Counted from the stretch's first letter, positions 21,189 through 32,086 are shown. The stretch is 64,000 bases of DNA from Ypsolopha sequella (GCA_934047225.1 OW203984.1:6271201-6335200), one strand, 5' to 3'. The notes: generated by a model not told the origin, from the letters alone. Made by a program: numbers and translations.

Positions 21189-22640
21189 TATTGAATTGTA
21201 ACCTATAATAGCTTTTTCATATCAATAAAATTTCTGTTCATTGATGTGGCTAACAATGCAAATGGTACCCTTGATTTTGTTTCTAGTAAAATGGAATTAC
21301 TATCAAAATTTCTTCTTACGTTGCAATTTCATTTGGTTTTAATGGTAAATTGACAATTTTTACTTGTGCTATAATTTATTTTCAATCCTAATTTAAAAAA
21401 AAAAAATTGTACTAAAGTAGTCACAATGTAATAGGTCCGTTTTGACACATGTCATCGCAACGTATCTATGGATGTGAACCATACAAATCGGTAACTAGGT
21501 CAACCGATTCTCACGAGAAATCGATTCAAAATATTATGAGTTTGTTATCGTTTGAAATATTTTCAAGTTTATTGGTTATAATTTCTAGGAAGAATATTTA
21601 ATTAACCATCGGATAGTTTGATATAAATTGTATGTATTGAAAATTATGAGCTGTTAATTTTTTTTCTCTACGAAAAGAATCTGAAATGGAAATTCTTACG
21701 TGCCAGTAATATTTTGTATTGTTGTACTTCACTGACCTCAAATAAGATATAGGTCAGTGCGTTGATAGATATAAAATACTGGCCAGTAAGAAAAATATGT
21801 AGGCTTCAAGATGGAAAAATTGCTTCTTGCCTTGTAAAAAAAAATACTGCCATATTTCTTACCAGCCAATCTGTCGATTTGATAGGATGTTTTATGGAAA
21901 ACTTTGGTTGTAAACCAATTCATTAATAAAAAAATGAGACTTCAAGCAATAAATGCATGTTTTTTTATGTATATTTTTTGTTTTTGTAAAAGCTAAGATG
22001 GTATGTTACATATTTAGCACAATTATTATATTATATTTTTCGGTATACGCGACACCGCCACAAATACATGCAAATGCTCAAATCTAAAATGTTCATATTT
22101 GCAACAAAAAAAAGGAAATTTAAATTTGGCTTTATGTGTACTGGTCTCAAAAAAGCTAATTACAGATCATTATAATTATTTTATCAATATTAAAACAAGT
22201 TAATTATTTTCACGTGGAATCGAATTGAGTCCGTGAAGGTAGGCGATTATCTGGTTACAACACTATTATTAAGAAAAAATTGACTGAGAATGTAACTTTT
22301 TTGAGACATTGTGTAGTAATTCAAAATTGCATTTTATTTTGGAATATGCGTGAAAATAATACTTGAAATATGTTCCGTGATAATTAAATAACGTTTATTT
22401 ATTTTCTTTAAACCCAATAAGTTAATAATTATTTGTTAACGGTTTCATTTATTACATGTAAAGTTATATTCTATGGTCGTTCTTAACTGTCAAAACGGGC
22501 CTCTTATTTTGTGGCAACTGTAATATAACTAATTTAAATTAATTAACTAATATACAGGTTTGTATTTGTTTTATATTTTATTATTATATTTTATTTATTT
22601 TAAGTTAGTTTTGTTAAAAGTTATATATACATATATACGA
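21189..22640. other. AT-rich, no gene recognised
   Basis: Very AT-rich. Short frames only; no repeat ends could be fixed. Confidence 0.4.
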
Positions 22641-22856
22641 AAACACAAAAAATATAATTATCGGTAGTAAAATATATTTCGACCACTAAATCACTTTAGC
22701 TGTCATCATTATAAAAATAAAATATTCAGTATCATAAGTACCTATAATTTATAATTATTAATTTTTAACTTTTATATATAATTGTGTAACTGATGCCGAC
22801 CACAATTAGTGGTCGAAATATATTTTACTACCTATAATTATATTTTTTGAGTCTTC

Positions 22857-22890
<34 letters not shown>
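22640..22890. repeat. Two CTGATG/GAAA hairpins and (TA)n tract
   Basis: An inverted hairpin (22676-22708, minus) and a direct one (22790-22820, plus: CTGATGCCGACCAC..GTGGTCGAAA) bracket about 80 bp of AT-rich sequence. A TA tract follows (about 22857-22890). The two flanking stretches AATATAATTATxGGTAGTAA are also inverted copies, so the block is a symmetrical unit of about 200 bp. Confidence 0.65.
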
Positions 22891-22893
<3 letters not shown>

Positions 22894-23930
22894 CTTTAAT
22901 CGAAAAGACAAGAAAAGTCTATTATCATTTTATTTTGTTAAAAGTAGTATTATTATTTATATGTTATTTAAGTTTCTTGTTTCACAATAAAATTTATTAT
23001 TAAAAAAAAAACTAATATAAAGTAAATTTTTATTTTTTGTACCTATATTTTCTTGGCTTTTATCGTTATTCGGATGTCTTTAGTAGAATCAATTATTTTT
23101 TGTTAGGCAACAAAACATTTTCTTATATACAGAAACCATACCTATCTTTTATGTTAAGTTTTTACTCGTTAGGTAAAATTGTAAAAATAACGTAAATAAT
23201 AGTAAAATCAATGAAAAAAAAAAGACACATCCTCCGATGGTATATAAAATAAGTGCTAACTATTTTTATTTTTTTTTCATCTCAGTTACAGTAGTCGTAC
23301 ATATTATTCCAGTCATTTCACCAAAAGACGCTAACAAAGAGGCTGTAAGTAAACTTGTAAATTAGATATTATTTTGAATTAAAAACTTCGGAAAATCAAT
23401 CAAAATGAACTGAACCTATAATAGCAGTCGAATTTGATTTTGTCCACTTGCATGTAATGCTATTTAAATAAATGAATACTGATAATTTACATTTAGCAAA
23501 GTCAAAAACAGGTATAGACATAGAAGACTTTGTTTGACCAGACCGCGCAAAGGTTTCAGGCGGTCGGCCGCGTTCGGCAAAGAGGGGAGTCGACAAATTA
23601 TAAGGAAAATATATTAATCACACGTTAAAACTTACATAAAAATAAAGTAGTAAGGCTTTTTTGTAGATAATAATGAGATCTTTTATTGTGTGAAAGATTC
23701 ATTTCAAACGCATATTCCGTGTCCGAGCGAATTGAGTGTACATAATGAAATTAGGTACCTACAGATATATATTTTTTTGAGTAAAGATCTAAAATTTCGA
23801 TAATCAATAAAGGCTTTATTCGTCAGAAAAACATGATTAAGTACATATATATTTCCCAAAATTTTCTAGTAGGCAGTTTGGCCTACAAATCGAGCTAAAT
23901 ATTCGCAATTTTACCAAATCCACGCTTATT
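22891..23930. other. No gene recognised
   Basis: AT-rich. A small GC patch at 23545-23590 (GGTTTCAGGCGGTCGGCCGC) is unexplained. Confidence 0.35.
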
Positions 23931-23934
23931 CAAG

Positions 23935-24035
23935 CCTTAATAGATGTGGGAGACGTGAAATAAGTGTATCAAGATCGTAGCAGGTGGAAATCTGTGGTTT
24001 CTACCTATCCCTCCGGAGGACAGGCGTGAGTACGT
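23935..24035 (+). mobile_element. Short RTE-like LINE 3' tail
   Basis: GTAGCAGGTGGAAATCTGTG, then a CTACCTATCCCTCCGGAGG / ACAGGCGTGAGTA ending, is the plus-strand version of the tail seen at 4.2 and 63.35 kb on the minus strand. Confidence 0.5.
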
Positions 24036-24046
24036 AACTATACAAT

Positions 24047-24270
24047 TAAGAGGATGGCCTATCCTAGTAACGTTTTTATTACCCGACCAGCACAATAAGT
24101 AAAATGGCAAAGACCTTATTTGCTTATGATAGAGGCGATTATATGTTGGCTTATTGGCCTCTTTTTCTTGGACGCATAATACTAGTGATCACGCAGCGAA
24201 ACAACAAATTGGTGTGTTTTTAGCTAATACTAACATATTTTGTAAGGAAAAAAAGATTGGATTTTAGTAG
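24047..24270 (+). repeat. Repeat O, copy 1 (TTATTACCCGNCCAGCACAA)
   Basis: TTATTACCCGACCAGCACAA, GATAGAGGCGATTATATGTT, TTGGACGCATAATACTAGTG and ATCACGCAGCGAA are shared with copies at 32087-32243 and 32932-33160. The inner inverted words TACCCGNCCA / TTGGACGNGTAAT suggest a foldback element. It ends about 75 bp before the first receptor exon. Confidence 0.7.
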
Positions 24271-24344
24271 AACCCATTGAAAGCTGGTGTTGTTGATTTT
24301 CTGGCGTCAGGTGTCCCGTTAACATAATGTTCCGTTTGTTCCAG

Positions 24345-24481
24345 GTGACGTTGTCGATATCGATATTGATTAGTCTCCACGTGTTCTTCCTGCTGGTTGT
24401 GGAGATCATCCCCCCCACCTCGCTAGTGGTGCCCCTTCTCGGAAAATACCTCATATTTGCTATGATCCTAGTTTCTATAAG
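24345..24481 (+). CDS. Nicotinic acetylcholine receptor subunit, TM2-TM3 exon
   Basis: Part of a cation-selective pentameric ligand-gated channel subunit of the neuronal plasma membrane (Cys-loop family). The exon encodes [20 protein letters not shown] (TM2), the diagnostic IIPPTS turn, and [17 protein letters not shown] (most of TM3). It starts in phase 0 after a TTTGTTCCAG acceptor and ends with two bases of a Ser codon at a consensus GTAAGT donor. The Glu before IIPPTS (20' position) and the PPTS motif fit a cation channel. Counting back from that Glu, position 9' is Ile, where nearly all subunits have Leu, and 12' is His. The preceding exon (TM1, ending GEK) is not in the window. Family assignment is very secure; the exact subunit (alpha1-4 or the related beta2/alpha8 group) is not. 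Confidence 0.95.
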
Positions 24482-24547
24482 GTAAGTGCTTGAGATTGTA
24501 TCTATAAACTAAATTCTACCATTTGATACTCTATATTTTAGAAAGAA

Positions 24548-24690
24548 AATATACGTGTTATGATCGGGATAGCCGAGTGTGAGGCGTAACGTCGTCGCGT
24601 AAACGTCTTTACTCGCCCAGATGAAGGCAGTCCAAATCTGCTGAAACTGGTCGGCTATCCCGATCATAACACGTATTGAGGTGAGCCGTT
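24548..24690. mobile_element. Hairpin repeat N, copy 1
   Basis: Inverted ends CGTGTTATGATCGGGATAGC and GCTATCCCGATCATAACACG enclose GAGGCGTAACGTCGTCGCG and CGCCCAGATGAAGGCAG. A second, partial copy is at 50877-50985. It begins 67 bp after the splice donor of the TM2 exon. Confidence 0.7.
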
Positions 24691-24747
24691 TATGTAAATC
24701 ATGAATTATCCTCAAGTCTCATTTAATTCTTGAAAATATACAATACA

Positions 24748-24905
24748 TAGATCGCCACGACTTGAATCTCCGAGGGGATGTTAGAGGAGTTTTCTGGACT
24801 GCGAAATGCAAATAGTCAATACTCGTACACCCTCTGTTCTCTGACGATTATTATAAGTCCCAGCGTGATGGGTGGTTAGCCCTATCACCGTACTTCGGGT
24901 ACAAG
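24748..24905 (+). repeat. Short interspersed repeat R, copy 2
   Basis: Matches the repeat at 10265-10425: CACGACTTGAATCTCCGAGG, CACCCTCTGTTCTCTGACGA and CAGCGTGATGGGTGGTTAGC. It directly precedes MITE A2. Confidence 0.55.
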
Positions 24906-24911
24906 TGTATA

Positions 24912-25173
24912 CAAGGTGACTTTTTGATCATCGTCCAAATTTATACTGGTGGCTTGGTAAGTGATCAGTATCATGGATCAATAACAATTTTTGTAAAATT
25001 CGTAAAATGAAAATTCGACTCCCCATAGTGATTCACTCGGAACTGGAAGTGAATTTCTATGGGAAGCCGAAATTTAATTTTACGAATTTCACAAAAATTG
25101 TTATTGATACAATATACTGATCACTTACCAAGCCTCCAGTATGAATTTGGACGATGATCAAAAAGTCACCTTG
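24912..25173. mobile_element. MITE A, copy 2 (262-bp hairpin)
   Basis: Same ends and hairpin structure as the copy at 7292. It is followed after three bases by MITE B copy 2, the same order as at 55 kb. Confidence 0.9.
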
Positions 25174-25176
25174 TAT

Positions 25177-25438
25177 AAGGTCTTTCAATTTAAACTGAAA
25201 GTAATTCAGGAGGTGATTCAGTATCGTTAATACATCACATTCCACTGCAAAGTACTTGTTTTTGCGCGAACTTTTTTTTCGCTTCTCAGTACAAAATGGT
25301 CCGATCAGCTGACTCAGTTTGTACGGACAAGTGAAGAAAAAGTTGCCGCAAAAAAAAAGTACTTTGCAGTGGAATGTGATGTATTAACGATACTGAATCA
25401 CCTCTTAAATTACTTTCCATTTAAATTGAAAGACCTTA
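25177..25438. mobile_element. MITE B, copy 2 (hairpin)
   Basis: AAGGTCTTTCAATTTAAACT ... TTAAATTGAAAGACCTT with a central CAGCTGACTCAGTTTGTACG core. It sits head-to-tail with MITE A copy 2. Confidence 0.9.
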
Positions 25439-25636
25439 TATAGACCTACCTTGAAATGGTCGTGCCACTCTTAGAGATCACCAGGCCAGCCAATTGTTTG
25501 TACCTGAGCTACATTCTACAACTTGGCACTCTATCCATTATATACAAAAGAATACCTTGAGTAACTGACGATCTATCAACGTGTAGATCAACCGACTGAA
25601 CCTAGGAACATGAAATATTTACTGTAGGAGTGTAGA

Positions 25637-26144
25637 CAGTGGCGTATTTACCCTAGGGCCAAAAGGGTCATGGCCCAGGGCGGTAGGCTGCAAAGGGCGG
25701 GTGGCGGTGCGGCGCATCTTTCATAATCAAACGTTACCTATCTTTTAATTTATATTGCTTTTGAATTATGTCTTCTGATAATTTAGTCTTCTGATACAGG
25801 TATTTTTACTTAAAAGAAGGCTCCAGCTGTAATTGTAATTAGGAAAATATTTGGTTATCACAATAAACATTTTTGTTTTGTTTTTTGAATTGTACTTTTA
25901 TTGAAAAAAAAAATCAATTAGAAAAAATGCAAAAATTGAATAAATGTTGTTTTATTTTTATATTTTATTTTGTTTAATTTTTCTTTTTAGTTTTTTTATT
26001 CAATATCATCATTCTTAGCCAACATCAACACACTGCTGGATTATATTTTATTTTATAAGTGAAATATTTTTGCTTTTTTGTCGTTCATTTCTGGGGCAGC
26101 AAACCTTACAGGCCCAGGGCGCCAAATCTTACAATACGCCACTG
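25637..26144. mobile_element. hAT-like MITE with LINE tail inside
   Basis: The ends CAGTGGCGTA / TACGCCACTG are hAT-type. The flanks AGTGTAGA (25629-25636) and AGTGTAGG (26145-26152) are an 8-bp duplication with one mismatch, the size hAT elements make. Inside, GGCCCAGGGCG words are inverted near both ends. The middle (25790-25890) is a LINE 3' end with AATAAAC and a T/G tail. Confidence 0.8.
25790..25890 (+). mobile_element. LINE 3' UTR, copy 2
   Basis: TGATACAGGTATTTTTACTT, AAAAGAAGGCTCCAGCTGTA and CACAATAAACATTTTTG match the minus-strand copy at 2522-2640. Confidence 0.7.
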
Positions 26145-26149
26145 AGTGT

Positions 26150-27480
26150 AGGTTCGTAGGGTAGGCCAATTTCAGGAAATTCTCACTTAATCGAAGGAAA
26201 CGAGATCTCTAGCAACGTTGCGTGGGGAGTGCGTTAGTGGATAAATATTTTAGACATTATAAGGAGTACGGGACTCACCGTGTTTGGTTTTTTCCCGAAT
26301 TTTCGGCAGAGATACATCTGCCATGGCCGCGGGATGACTGAGGGTGAATCCCGTTCTCCTAATAATGTTTTTAACTACCGTGTCAAATTTTTTTTTTGTT
26401 ATTGAAGCAACCAACACTGGACCACACTACATATTATTCAATAATTTGTTAATCGACGTTTTTTTTTATTGTTTTCTCCTAATCTAATTTTAATTTTATT
26501 TTAATTTATTGACATTATAACTGTGGAATTGACTTTTTTGTAATTGAACTTTTTATTCTTATTATTTTGATTTGAAATTTATGGAACCAAAGTTCTGAAA
26601 TAAATGTTTATTTTTTATTTATTATTATTTAAAATCTTAAATATTTTAGAGTATCATTCTAATCATAGATTCTACGGTATTCGTTCAGTCAACTACACTG
26701 GGTGTTAATATAATGTTACGTAAGCTGAAAACTGGGATAGTACTCATCCATACGAACAACTTTTACTATAGAACTAACCCTCAATTCGCGAAAAAAAATA
26801 TTAACTGTTCCATAGTAAAGTGCTCTACCAAAATGTATGAAATAACAGACCTTTTTTCACGATTTCTCAATTTTTTTAACGAAATGATGATTGTATGGAC
26901 GAGCACTATCGCAGCTTCCAGCTTCCGCAACATCATAGAGAAAAACACGAAAAAATTCGTAAATTCGTAAATGTGTACAAGGGCACTACAATTTTTTTTC
27001 GTTTCTCACAAAAAGGGTAATTAAATGTTGGTCCTCTCTTGACTACTTACCGAGTCTCCAGTATGAATTTGGCTATATAAACAAAATTCACCTTAAAAAA
27101 GTATTTTATCAAAGAGCAGTATAACTTCTTAGTGTGCTCTGCTCGACACAATAGGGATACTCGGAAACCACCGGAAACCACCGACAATATCGGGTTCCGT
27201 CAGCGTGATTGCGTTATTCACTAGCGTACAGCGATAATCAGGCTGCAAAGCGCTGATTTGGAACTAACTGTGTATGTACGTGGATCATGCTTAGGTTGCG
27301 TTCCTAAACGCCCGGGTAAATTTAAAATTTTACTGTCAACCGTTCCACGACCACCTGAGTGAAAACGAAGAGCTCCGAACAGCTCCGAACAATTCTCGAA
27401 GTCGTTCCTGAACCTTGTCAGAAATGTAACATTCACTTTTGACAGATAAATTTTATACGCCGTTAATCAGGGGTAATTTT
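26150..27480. other. No gene recognised; decayed repeats
   Basis: AT-rich. A LINE-like 3' end with GAAATAAATGTTTATTTTTT lies near 26600-26635, and a CCGAGTCTCCAGTATGAATT arm of a hairpin MITE at 27048-27095. The frame 26713-26970 is not recognisable as a protein. AGCTCCGAAC is doubled at 27370-27390. Confidence 0.4.
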
Positions 27481-27489
27481 TCACTTTGA

Positions 27490-27618
27490 CATTTCGCTGG
27501 CTCACTATTATAAGGTTCTGTGTAAAAAAAATAGGAATAATACAAGGTTCTATGTGACAATTGCTAATGAATGACACGTGTCACACATTTACATAGAACT
27601 TTGTAATAGTGAGCCAAC
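27490..27618. mobile_element. Short foldback MITE
   Basis: The arms GGCTCACTATTATAAGGTTC and ACTTTGTAATAGTGAGCC enclose a second copy of AAGGTTCTATGTG / CACATTTACATAGAAC. Non-coding. Confidence 0.6.
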
Positions 27619-28055
27619 GATTTGCCATAAAATTATGCGCCAGTTTTTGGTTTCTGGGTTATATTCTTCGGAATGACTTGTAAAGCCATTTTATTTCGGT
27701 AATAATGATACATATACAAAAAAATATCCTTTGCCACGTAAATAAACTGCTTTTACAAAATGGCCGTTCCAATACGATTAGTGAATAGATTCCGTATCAG
27801 TCTTATCTCTTTCACTTTGACGAAGTAAACTTTACATTTACCACGGAGTTTAGGAACGCAGCCTTACTGTAATACTAGACTAGGTTTTGCCCAAGTGCAG
27901 GGGCGGATTCAGAAACATATTTTAGGGGGGCTGAGAGTAGGTTTGATCGAGATTTTTCAGAAAATAATAGAATATACCATGCCCTGTACTATTAAAATAC
28001 GTGTTGGTAGGTAAGTAAAAGTACAATATAAGTAAATATGTAGGAAATTGTCATA

Positions 28056-28200
28056 TAAATTAACATTATATCATTGCAGTATAGAAACGCAGAAATAAAA
28101 GTTAATCTGAATGAACCTCTAAACCTCACATCCAGATTTACTTTTCTTTCTGCGTTTCTATACGTGATATAATTGTTAATTTATATTTCCTTGCGATGGA
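28056..28200. repeat. Hairpin repeat P, copy 2
   Basis: AAATTAACATTATATCATTG, AGTATAGAAACGCAGAAA and their complement (TTTCTGCGTTTCTATACGTG) fold around CCTCACATCCAG. The copy at 52069 has the same arms; in both places a TACAGGGTG element follows within 60 bp. Confidence 0.7.
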
Positions 28201-28239
28201 TAAATCGGCAAGTGTTCAAACATGGAAATTTCATATATA

Positions 28240-29201
28240 CAGGGTGGAAAAAATTTAAGGGCCCTGGAGGGGAACTACCTTAAATCCTTTAGTTAGCTCA
28301 TTTTGCTGAAAAGAAACAAAACTGCATTCAAAGATCTTCTAAAATTCGCTTGTCTCACCCGGGAATCGAACCAACTAAAAACTAAAAAATAAACCCTCGC
28401 TATTTTATTATACGAATTGGTAGGAATATCGTTCAGGATAAAATTTGTCTAATAAATATTTGGTCTTTGAAATAAAAAAAAGTGAAAACAAGCTTCTAAT
28501 AAATAAAATTGTTCTTGATACGCCATTATTACACAATGACAGCACGGAATGAAAGCAAAACAAAACCAAATTTAAAATTCGAACAAATAGTTTTATCGAT
28601 TTTAAAAATGTTGAAAGTTATCATTCGAATTTTAAATTTGTTACACCGCGTTTCAAAAAAAAATTGTTTCCCTTTTTAAACTTTTCGTCAGTACGCCTAG
28701 TGCAAGAAGGAATTGTGCTGTGCATAGATTTATAACGATTTTCTTATCGAAGTCTTCAACAAGGTACTTAAGGTAAATAACATTAGAAAGGTTGTACTTC
28801 ATACGATGTATTTGGATGTTAGAGAGATAAGAAAATTAAAATGTGTCATTTACTTGTTACAAGTGAACAGTATTTTATTAGGTATTGTTAACAAAGAATT
28901 TGTAATAAATATTCAATTTCGTGGGTATCTCGTACAACAGATGAGTGTAAGACCAAATGTTTATTAGACACATTTTATCCTGAACAATAATCCTACCGAT
29001 TCGTATAATAAAATAGCGAGGGTTTATTTTTTTCATTTTTAGTTGGTTCGATTCCCGGGTGAGACAAGCAAATTTTAGAAGATCTTTGAATGCAGTTTTA
29101 TTTCTTTTAAAAAATAAAGGAATGTTTCCTTTCAGTAAAATGAGCTAACTAAAGGATTTAAGGTAGTTCTCCTCCAGGGCCCATTCATTTTTTCCACCCT
29201 G
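28240..29201. mobile_element. MITE C, copy 1 (0.96 kb, CAGGGTGGAAAAAATT ends)
   Basis: Long inverted repeats (about 250 bp): CAGGGTGGAAAAAATTTAAG, GGCCCTGGAGG and AACTACCTTAAATCCTTTAG on the left return inverted on the right. It is flanked by TA, so Tc1/mariner-like. No transposase remains. The arm contains GGTTCGATTCCCGGG, a tRNA B-box-like word. The second copy is at 59851-60706. Confidence 0.9.
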
Positions 29202-29209
29202 TATATGAC

Positions 29210-29221
29210 AATTATGATAGA

Positions 29222-29269
<48 letters not shown>

Positions 29270-29360
29270 AAAAGAACTATAATTAGACTATAATATATAA
29301 ATGAAAAAGTATTAATTAGTTTCGAAATGTATTTCGGCCAACTTGTGGCCGTCATAAGTA
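29210..29360. repeat. (TA)n tract with GAAA hairpin
   Basis: TA microsatellite at about 29228-29262, then about 70 bp shared with 55565-55650 (AGACTATAATATATAAAT, TTTCGAAATGTATTTCGGCC), with the hairpin at 29331-29357 (arms TTTCGGCCA / TGGCCG). Confidence 0.65.
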
Positions 29361-30550
29361 TTAAAAAAAAATCGAAACAAATTAACACTTTTTTATTTAT
29401 ATATTATAACCTATTTAAAACTATACAATTTTCCGAAAGTTTCAAAGGATTATAAAGTACAACAAACATCCCAACTCTGGCTCTGATCATATCGACAGAT
29501 TTTGTGATAAAGATAGGGGAACTGCGGCAAATGACGTCATATCCCATATATGTAACTGGATGGGTAGACACTGGATCCGCTTTATTGTCGTGTTTGTGTT
29601 CCATTAGTTAGCAATAAACTTTGTATGGGTTTCGAACTGATTGGTACTGGCTAGATTGCGCATTATTTAGCGCTAACTTCATCATGATGAGCCGCAGCGC
29701 TGCATATCAATCTTCGAGGAGGTTTCGGAGGTGTGAAATGCAAGTCACAGACCACACTCTTACACCCACGTTTCACTGACGATTATTACGACCCAGCGTG
29801 ATGGATGGCGTGTATTATCGCCGTACTTCGGGCACAAATATGGAACTGCCACAGATATAGATCTAAATAGATGACGCGAGTATTACATCGCGTACGAAAA
29901 AGAAGAGCAATGCTCTTCCTTTACAGTTATTGACTCCTACAACTTTGACTCTCAAGTCTTTAGAGTCTTAACCTTCTAAAATTCAAATCGCTGTCAACCG
30001 TTTTCATTTCAAAATGTGACACGCTTTGGTTTTCATAGTTTGATCACAAAATAACTCCGCATAACTAGCGAAAACAGGCGCACGTACATATAGACGCATA
30101 CATACGACGATTTCGGATGAAGTATGTCGAATGCCAATACCAAATTCTGCCGAGATCATCATACGTACGCGTCTATGCATGTGTGCGTCTGTTTTCGCTC
30201 CGCCGCCGAGTCAGCCTTCTGGTAGTATCTATTTTGTGGTTTGATACACTTACGTTGTCTATTTAGATCAATGTCTGTGGAACCTACAGCTTAACATGCC
30301 TTCCGAAGCGTGCAAGCCGAACGCATCTGTGCCCTTATTTGAATATGCAAGTACACTTGTAAGCTATTTCTACTCGAGATCTTAAACTGTAAAATAAGTC
30401 TTATTATCAATTCCAAAGTCATTAGTATGAAAGAGCTGCATATGGGAATTCTTTTGCGGTCAAGGCTGTGTGTCTTTGGAACGAGTAACCTACTGTCACT
30501 ATGAAGTTTCGTTAGGTTGGTAGTCTCGTCACTTATTTACCCGTATTCTA
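29361..30550. other. No gene; one short repeat copy
   Basis: Contains repeat R copy 3 at 29690-29845 (GAGGTTTCGGAGG, CAGCGTGATGGATGG, TATCGCCGTACTTCGGGCAC). At 30065-30200 the words GAAAACAGGCGCAC and GTGCGTCTGTTTTCGC are inverted copies, a further small foldback. No protein recognised. Confidence 0.5.
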
Positions 30551-30862
30551 TTGATATTTAAATTATATTATATTATAGATGTATTTATTTATATATTCAT
30601 GTATATTTGTTTATGTAAGTCTATGATATCTATTAAAATTAAGTTTAATTTGGTAGGTTATTTGTATTTACACTTTATTGATTTTCATTTAATTTACTCT
30701 ATCTATTACGTCTATCCCCCTATTTTTACTTTTCTAGTGACAATTTCTTCACCACCCAAAGGTTGGCTGAAAGAAATCGCTGTAAGTGATAAGTTTGTTT
30801 TCTTTTATATGTCTTTTGTGTACAATAAAGTGTCAATTCATTCATTCATTCATTCAAAGAAC
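30551..30862 (+). mobile_element. Retroposon 3' end with (ATTC)n tail
   Basis: CCCAAAGGTTGGCTGAAAGA, AATCGCTGTAAGTGATAAG, then TGTACAATAAAGTGTCAATT and four ATTC repeats. The GGTTG..TGGxxGAxATCGC...AATAAAGTG pattern is a common LINE 3' UTR in Lepidoptera. The open frame across it is accidental. Confidence 0.65.
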
Positions 30863-32086
30863 TTGCAAAAATTTCAACAACAAAACGACATATTATGAAC
30901 AAAGACAGAGATGAAACAGTTTATACAGGAAAACAGAAGCTTGAAGTTGCTCTGATAGCAGCCGGTTTAAACTAATAGGGGAGTTCAACACAGAACTGAC
31001 CGTACATACGTCTGGTTTGCTTTAGGAATACGTATATTATGACTTGGCAATGTTGAAGTTACCAGCTCGGATAGACCTTGTTATGTTTATGGCAGTTACT
31101 GAACTAAAGGAGCAGTAGCTCAGTCAGTGGACCGACGGTACAGATGTCAATAATGGTCGTAATTGTTTATTGGTTAATAAAAAAAAAACGATAATTTTAT
31201 TGGTTGAAAATATTCCTTAATATTTTTATTGAATGCGACCATTGAATAAAAATATTTACGAATATTTTCAACCAATAAACAAATACTCTATAATTTTTAC
31301 ACTCCACACACCTATCAAAATGGTTCCAAGTAGGTTATTTTGCAAAAAAACTTCACAATCTTCACATTTAACGGAAAACAACAACAACGCGACGATGCTT
31401 CTTTGTTTTTCAAGTAACACAACAAAACTAACCTAATAATCAACCACTAACCAATCGAAATATGTGTTAAAAATATCAAAATTAACTATAAACATCTGCT
31501 GGAGAAATTGATATGATATTTTTATTCGATAATGTTAATTTTGCTTATTCAATATCATGGTTAATTTTCAATATTCGTTAAATTTAATGGTTAATGGGTA
31601 TATTCATCATCTCTAGACGACGGACTGTCAATCTTAATTAAATCCAGACGTGAAAAGAGGGCCCTAAAGAGGGCTTAAAGATTCATACAAAGGTAAAAAC
31701 TGAATGTGAAGTAAACAGCTTATTTTATTTTTCATAAGTGTTATCTAGTGACATCTAACTACGTCTCTAACAGCACAAAAAGCTAAATTTGATGAAACAC
31801 CATCATAATAGCTGTCAAGATATCGTGAATATTGCCTCGTTTTTACGCAAGTTTTAGCAAAATTGTAAATAAGACTAAGTTTATACTCTTTTCTATAAAT
31901 AAACAGTTTTTACCTGAAACCGTTTAAAAAATTCAGCTATTTTTGAATATCTCGCCATCTTGCACCTCTTGATGAGGGATGGGTCGGAGTGCGGTGTGGG
32001 GGGAAGGGAAACATATATAAAGATGTGTGAAAAGTTTCATTGAGATCAAAGCCTAAAGCATTTATATGGCAGCTGAGCAGGATGGC
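30863..32086. other. No gene recognised
   Basis: AT-rich. The inverted words TTATTGGTTGAAAATATT / AATATTTTCAACCAATAA (31199-31277) form a short foldback. A conserved-looking GATATCTCGCCATCTTGCACC-like block near 31955 is part of an unclassified repeat. Confidence 0.35.

Noticed and set aside
1..24344. Search for TM1 and ligand-binding-domain exons of the receptor
   Set aside because: No FYLPxxxGEK, Cys-loop or YxCC-type coding segment was seen by eye; the exons probably lie upstream of the window, though a short exon could have been missed.
26713..26970. 85-codon frame in intron DNA
   Set aside because: No recognisable product and the surrounding sequence is decayed repeat DNA.
27898..27935. 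CAGGGGCGGATTCAG resembling a hAT left terminus
   Set aside because: No matching right end or 8-bp duplication could be found; left as a possible fragment.
29040..29062. Possible tRNA T-arm/B box
   Set aside because: No acceptor stem, D-arm or anticodon arm fits around it; it lies in a MITE inverted repeat.
30739..30782. Exon-like piece with TTTTCTAG acceptor and GCT|GTAAGT donor between two receptor exons
   Set aside because: It does not keep the receptor reading frame and the sequence is part of a LINE 3' UTR with an (ATTC)n tail.
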